DNA of 20,142 bases from a virus: IMG/VR virus record IMGVR_UViG_3300044678_002635, positions 1 through 20,142 of that record; one strand, written 5' to 3'. Shown here in pieces: positions 18,568-20,142 of this stretch (positions are counted from its first letter, which is position 1; each line of letters starts with the position of its first letter). The notes under the pieces were generated by a model that worked only from the letters and a program-made list of their open reading frames with translations, ran no database searches and was not told where the DNA came from. The translations under genes were made by a program, and so were the position numbers.

Positions 18568-18776
18568 CCCGCCACAGCCCGCACCAGCAGCTCGTCGAAG
18601 CGCGCCAGATCGCCCGCGACCACGGCATGGTCCTCTTCGAGAAACCCATCGAGCCCGGCAAGATCAGCTACATCGTCTATCGCAAATTGCCCGACGGCCG
18701 CAAGACCTTCCTCGGCAAGCGCGGCACCCCCGAAGGCGTGCGCGCCTACATCGCCAAGCTGGCCAAATTCCACTAG
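18564..18776 (+). CDS. Small early protein with LxEAxQxARxxGM motif (first of a pair)
   Basis: A 70-residue protein, MTRHSPHQQLVEARQIARDH, then GMVLFEKPIEPGKISYIVYR and KLPDGRKTFLGKRGTPEGVR. It reads like a short helix followed by a beta-hairpin, with the KLPDGRK...LGKRGT pattern of a small nucleic-acid-binding or adaptor protein. The ATG overlaps the previous stop (ATGA). Residues 10-25 closely match residues 12-27 of the next gene product. Function unknown. Confidence 0.7.
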   Translation: MTRHSPHQQLVEARQIARDHGMVLFEKPIEPGKISYIVYRKLPDGRKTFLGKRGTPEGVRAYIAKLAKFH

Positions 18777-18784
18777 GCGCCGCC

Positions 18785-18994
18785 ATGTCGACCATCCTCC
18801 CCCACACCGGCCTCACCCTGCTCGAAGCGCACCAGGTTGCCCGGCGCGCCGGCATGTACCTCATCGACAACGGCACCGGCGACGTCAAGGTCTCGCCCAT
18901 CATCCCGCCCGGCTGGCGCGAGATACCGATCCGGGTCAAAGTCACCGCGCCGAATCGTGGAAACGTATGCACTACCGAGCGGGCGGCGGCATGA
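18785..18994 (+). CDS. Small early protein with LxEAxQxARxxGM motif (second of a pair)
   Basis: A 69-residue protein, MSTILPHTGLTLLEAHQVAR, then RAGMYLIDNGTGDVKVSPII and PPGWREIPIRVKVTAPNRGN. The LLEAHQVARRAGMYLID segment parallels LVEARQIARDHGMVLFE in the preceding gene, after which the two diverge. The gene begins eight bases after the previous stop, and its own stop overlaps the next ATG. Function unknown. Confidence 0.65.
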   Translation: MSTILPHTGLTLLEAHQVARRAGMYLIDNGTGDVKVSPIIPPGWREIPIRVKVTAPNRGNVCTTERAAA

Positions 18995-19275
18995 CCCGGC
19001 AAGAGGTCCGCGCCTACGGCGCCACCCTCGGCGGCGCGCTCGCCTTGGTGATCCTCATCCTCGGCAGCATCGGCCTGCTCGACCGCCTGGAGCGCGACAC
19101 CGAAGACCGCCTCGCCTACCGCCAGTGGGTCGCGGACGCCTGCATTCCCAGCCGCGGCGAAAGCGCCATCGCCATCAACGAAGGCGGTAAGCTCAAGTGC
19201 ACCATTTACAGCCAGCGCGGCTACGGCCTCGCTACCGAAGTCGTCAGCGCCGCTGTCATGGAGGTGCCGCTGTGA
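18991..19275 (+). CDS. Small single-pass membrane protein of the early operon
   Basis: A 94-residue protein, MTRQEVRAYGATLGGALALV then ILILGSIGLLDRLERDTEDR. One transmembrane helix spans about residues 9-31, with the positively charged N-terminus likely inside. The C-terminal domain has two cysteines (Cys51, Cys70) in ADACIPSRGESAIAINEGGK and LKCTIYSQRGYG that could form a periplasmic disulfide. The ATG at 18991 overlaps the previous stop as ATGA, which is why I prefer it to the in-frame ATG at 18967. It could act at the host envelope, but no family is recognised. Confidence 0.68.
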   Translation: MTRQEVRAYGATLGGALALVILILGSIGLLDRLERDTEDRLAYRQWVADACIPSRGESAIAINEGGKLKCTIYSQRGYGLATEVVSAAVMEVPL

Positions 19276-19898
19276 GCCGCCCGCCCATCGCCCGCGACAA
19301 GCTGGTGCGGCATATCTGCAGCCTCGGCAACGACAAGAACGGCAAGCCGATCAGCATCCGCACCGCCGAACTGGCCGCCGCCTGCAACGTCCTGCCCGGA
19401 TCGGTCCAGGCGATGCTCGCTGATCCCGTCGCCAAGGGCGAGATTTGCGTATGCAAGGTCACGCCAGCTGAAGGTCGGGCGTGCAATGAATATCGCAAAG
19501 GTTCCGGCGCCGGCGTGTCGCAATTCCAGACACTGAATATCAAACGCGCCGGCATCGCCGTGAGCACCGCCGGCCAGAAGCCGCTACCCGGCACGAGCAG
19601 CAAGCCCCAGCCGGAGGTGGGCGAGAAAACACCGGCAGCAGGCAATCAGGGTCCTCCTCCGGTCGCGCCTGCCGTTACTGCCACGCAGGCAACGCCGAAG
19701 CCAACGGCGCGCGCACGGATGAAAGAAGAGCCGGCGGCGCCCAAGGCTTCGGCGGGTGACGCTATACGCATCAACATCGATCATGACGGCGTGCTGATCA
19801 TCGGCACCGACGAAGGCGTGCTCGAGCTACAGCCTGAACACAGCAAACGCCTGGGCAATTTCATGCTCGGCTCGCAAGGCATTTGGAACCCGTTCTGA
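19272..19898 (+). CDS. Putative winged-helix-like early protein, GTG start
   Basis: A 208-residue protein starting (GTG)SRPPIARDKLVRHICSLGN. Residues 9-75 look like a small DNA-binding helical domain: ISIRTAELAAACNVLPGSVQ, then AMLADPVAKGEICVCKV with a wing-like CKVTPAEGR hairpin. Residues 100-160 are a disordered Pro/Ala/Lys linker. Residues 163-208 form a compact beta-rich end (AIRINIDHDGVLIIGTDEGV, then LELQPEHSKRLGNFM). The GTG at 19272 overlaps the previous stop (GTGA) and has a strong GGAGG eight bases upstream. A helper of recombination or replication is possible, but no family is recognised. Confidence 0.72.
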   Translation: MSRPPIARDKLVRHICSLGNDKNGKPISIRTAELAAACNVLPGSVQAMLADPVAKGEICVCKVTPAEGRACNEYRKGSGAGVSQFQTLNIKRAGIAVSTAGQKPLPGTSSKPQPEVGEKTPAAGNQGPPPVAPAVTATQATPKPTARARMKEEPAAPKASAGDAIRINIDHDGVLIIGTDEGVLELQPEHSKRLGNFMLGSQGIWNPF

Positions 19899-19931
19899 TG
19901 GGTTGGGCGGCAAAACCTACGGAGCGAAGAC

Positions 19932-20142
19932 ATGAGCCTGTTTTGTGATTCTGGATACGACCATGACGGCGCGGACTGGTGGTGGTATCAGCCAGCCGAC
20001 GAAAAGCCGCTTGCGACGAAGCGCAGCCGAAAATGCTGCTCTTGCGGTGAGAAAGTCGGCGTTGGCGACACGGCGCGAAAGGTTGCGCGCTACCGGCCCG
20101 CGACAGAGTTTGAAGAAATGCGGGGTATCGCCAGCGACGAAG
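19932..20142 (+). CDS. Cys-rich small phage protein, cut by right window edge
   Basis: Seventy codons are visible, starting MSLFCDSGYDHDGADWWWYQ, and the frame is still open at the right edge. The core SRKCCSCGEKVGVGDTARKV (residues 32-51) is a half zinc-ribbon (Cys35, Cys36, Cys38). It recalls small phage proteins with a KCCECGE..I..GD motif and acidic Trp/Tyr-rich starts. GGAGCGAAGAC precedes the ATG. The second half of the zinc site, if present, lies beyond the window. Confidence 0.7.
   Translation, partial: MSLFCDSGYDHDGADWWWYQPADEKPLATKRSRKCCSCGEKVGVGDTARKVARYRPATEFEEMRGIASDE

Noticed and set aside
1-20142. tRNA, rRNA, integrase, transposase or attachment site
   Set aside because: I looked for integrase and transposase motifs among the supported proteins and for tRNA-like cloverleaf segments, and saw none. 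The ends of the prophage, if it is one, lie outside the window.

Overview
The window is a contiguous piece of a temperate, HK97-type siphophage genome, most simply a prophage. The DNA is GC-rich. The protein types (P27-family small terminase, Phage_tube_2-like tail tube, CP76/CII-like regulator, VirE-type primase-helicase) are most familiar to me from prophages of Betaproteobacteria. That host assignment is an inference. No integrase, attachment site, tRNA, rRNA, CRISPR or clearly chromosomal gene is visible. Both window ends cut through phage genes.

Layout, following the phage transcription map. An immunity region lies at 16.25-18.25 kb. It holds a leftward Cro-like gene, a rightward CI-like gene, three promoters and five copies of one 14-bp operator. 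Three copies sit between the divergent repressor genes (OR-like) and two lie 1.65 kb away (OL-like). Between the CI-like gene and OL is a compact three-gene rightward operon: a small secreted Cys/His protein, a DUF4236 protein fused to a lipobox/membrane segment, and a two-helix membrane protein. It is closed by a strong terminator and occupies the place of rexAB in lambda. Right of OL a rightward early operon of small overlapping genes runs off the window.

Leftward (minus strand) from the Cro-like gene come a tR1-like terminator, a CII-like regulator and an 813-aa toprim + VirE primase-helicase. Then comes a 265-bp palindromic array of ten perfect 9-bp iterons, followed by two small genes and a Q-like antiterminator. 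A near-consensus promoter (TTGACA-17-TATAAA) at the 3' end of the Q-like gene is followed about 20 nt after its predicted start site by an intrinsic terminator, as expected for a pR'/tR' late switch. Late genes then follow in canonical order: HNH nuclease, small terminase, large terminase, small membrane protein, portal, prohead protease, major capsid, four small head-region proteins of unknown role, head-tail connector, head-tail joining protein, HK97-gp10-like protein, DUF3168 tail completion protein and tail tube protein (cut by the left edge). Intrinsic terminators also stand before the small terminase, capsid and tail tube genes, so late expression probably depends on antitermination.

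One gene, a rightward DUF2513 protein at 15.73-16.10 kb, is transcribed against the leftward early operon and may be a separate cargo gene.

The features most worth a second look are the mirror-symmetric iteron array beside the primase-helicase (candidate origin), the repressor-linked membrane operon (candidate exclusion or defence cargo), the dispersed operator set with a nearly leaderless cI promoter, the predicted Q late switch, the signal-peptide-like N-terminus of the capsid protein, and the beta-domain inserted in the head-tail connector.
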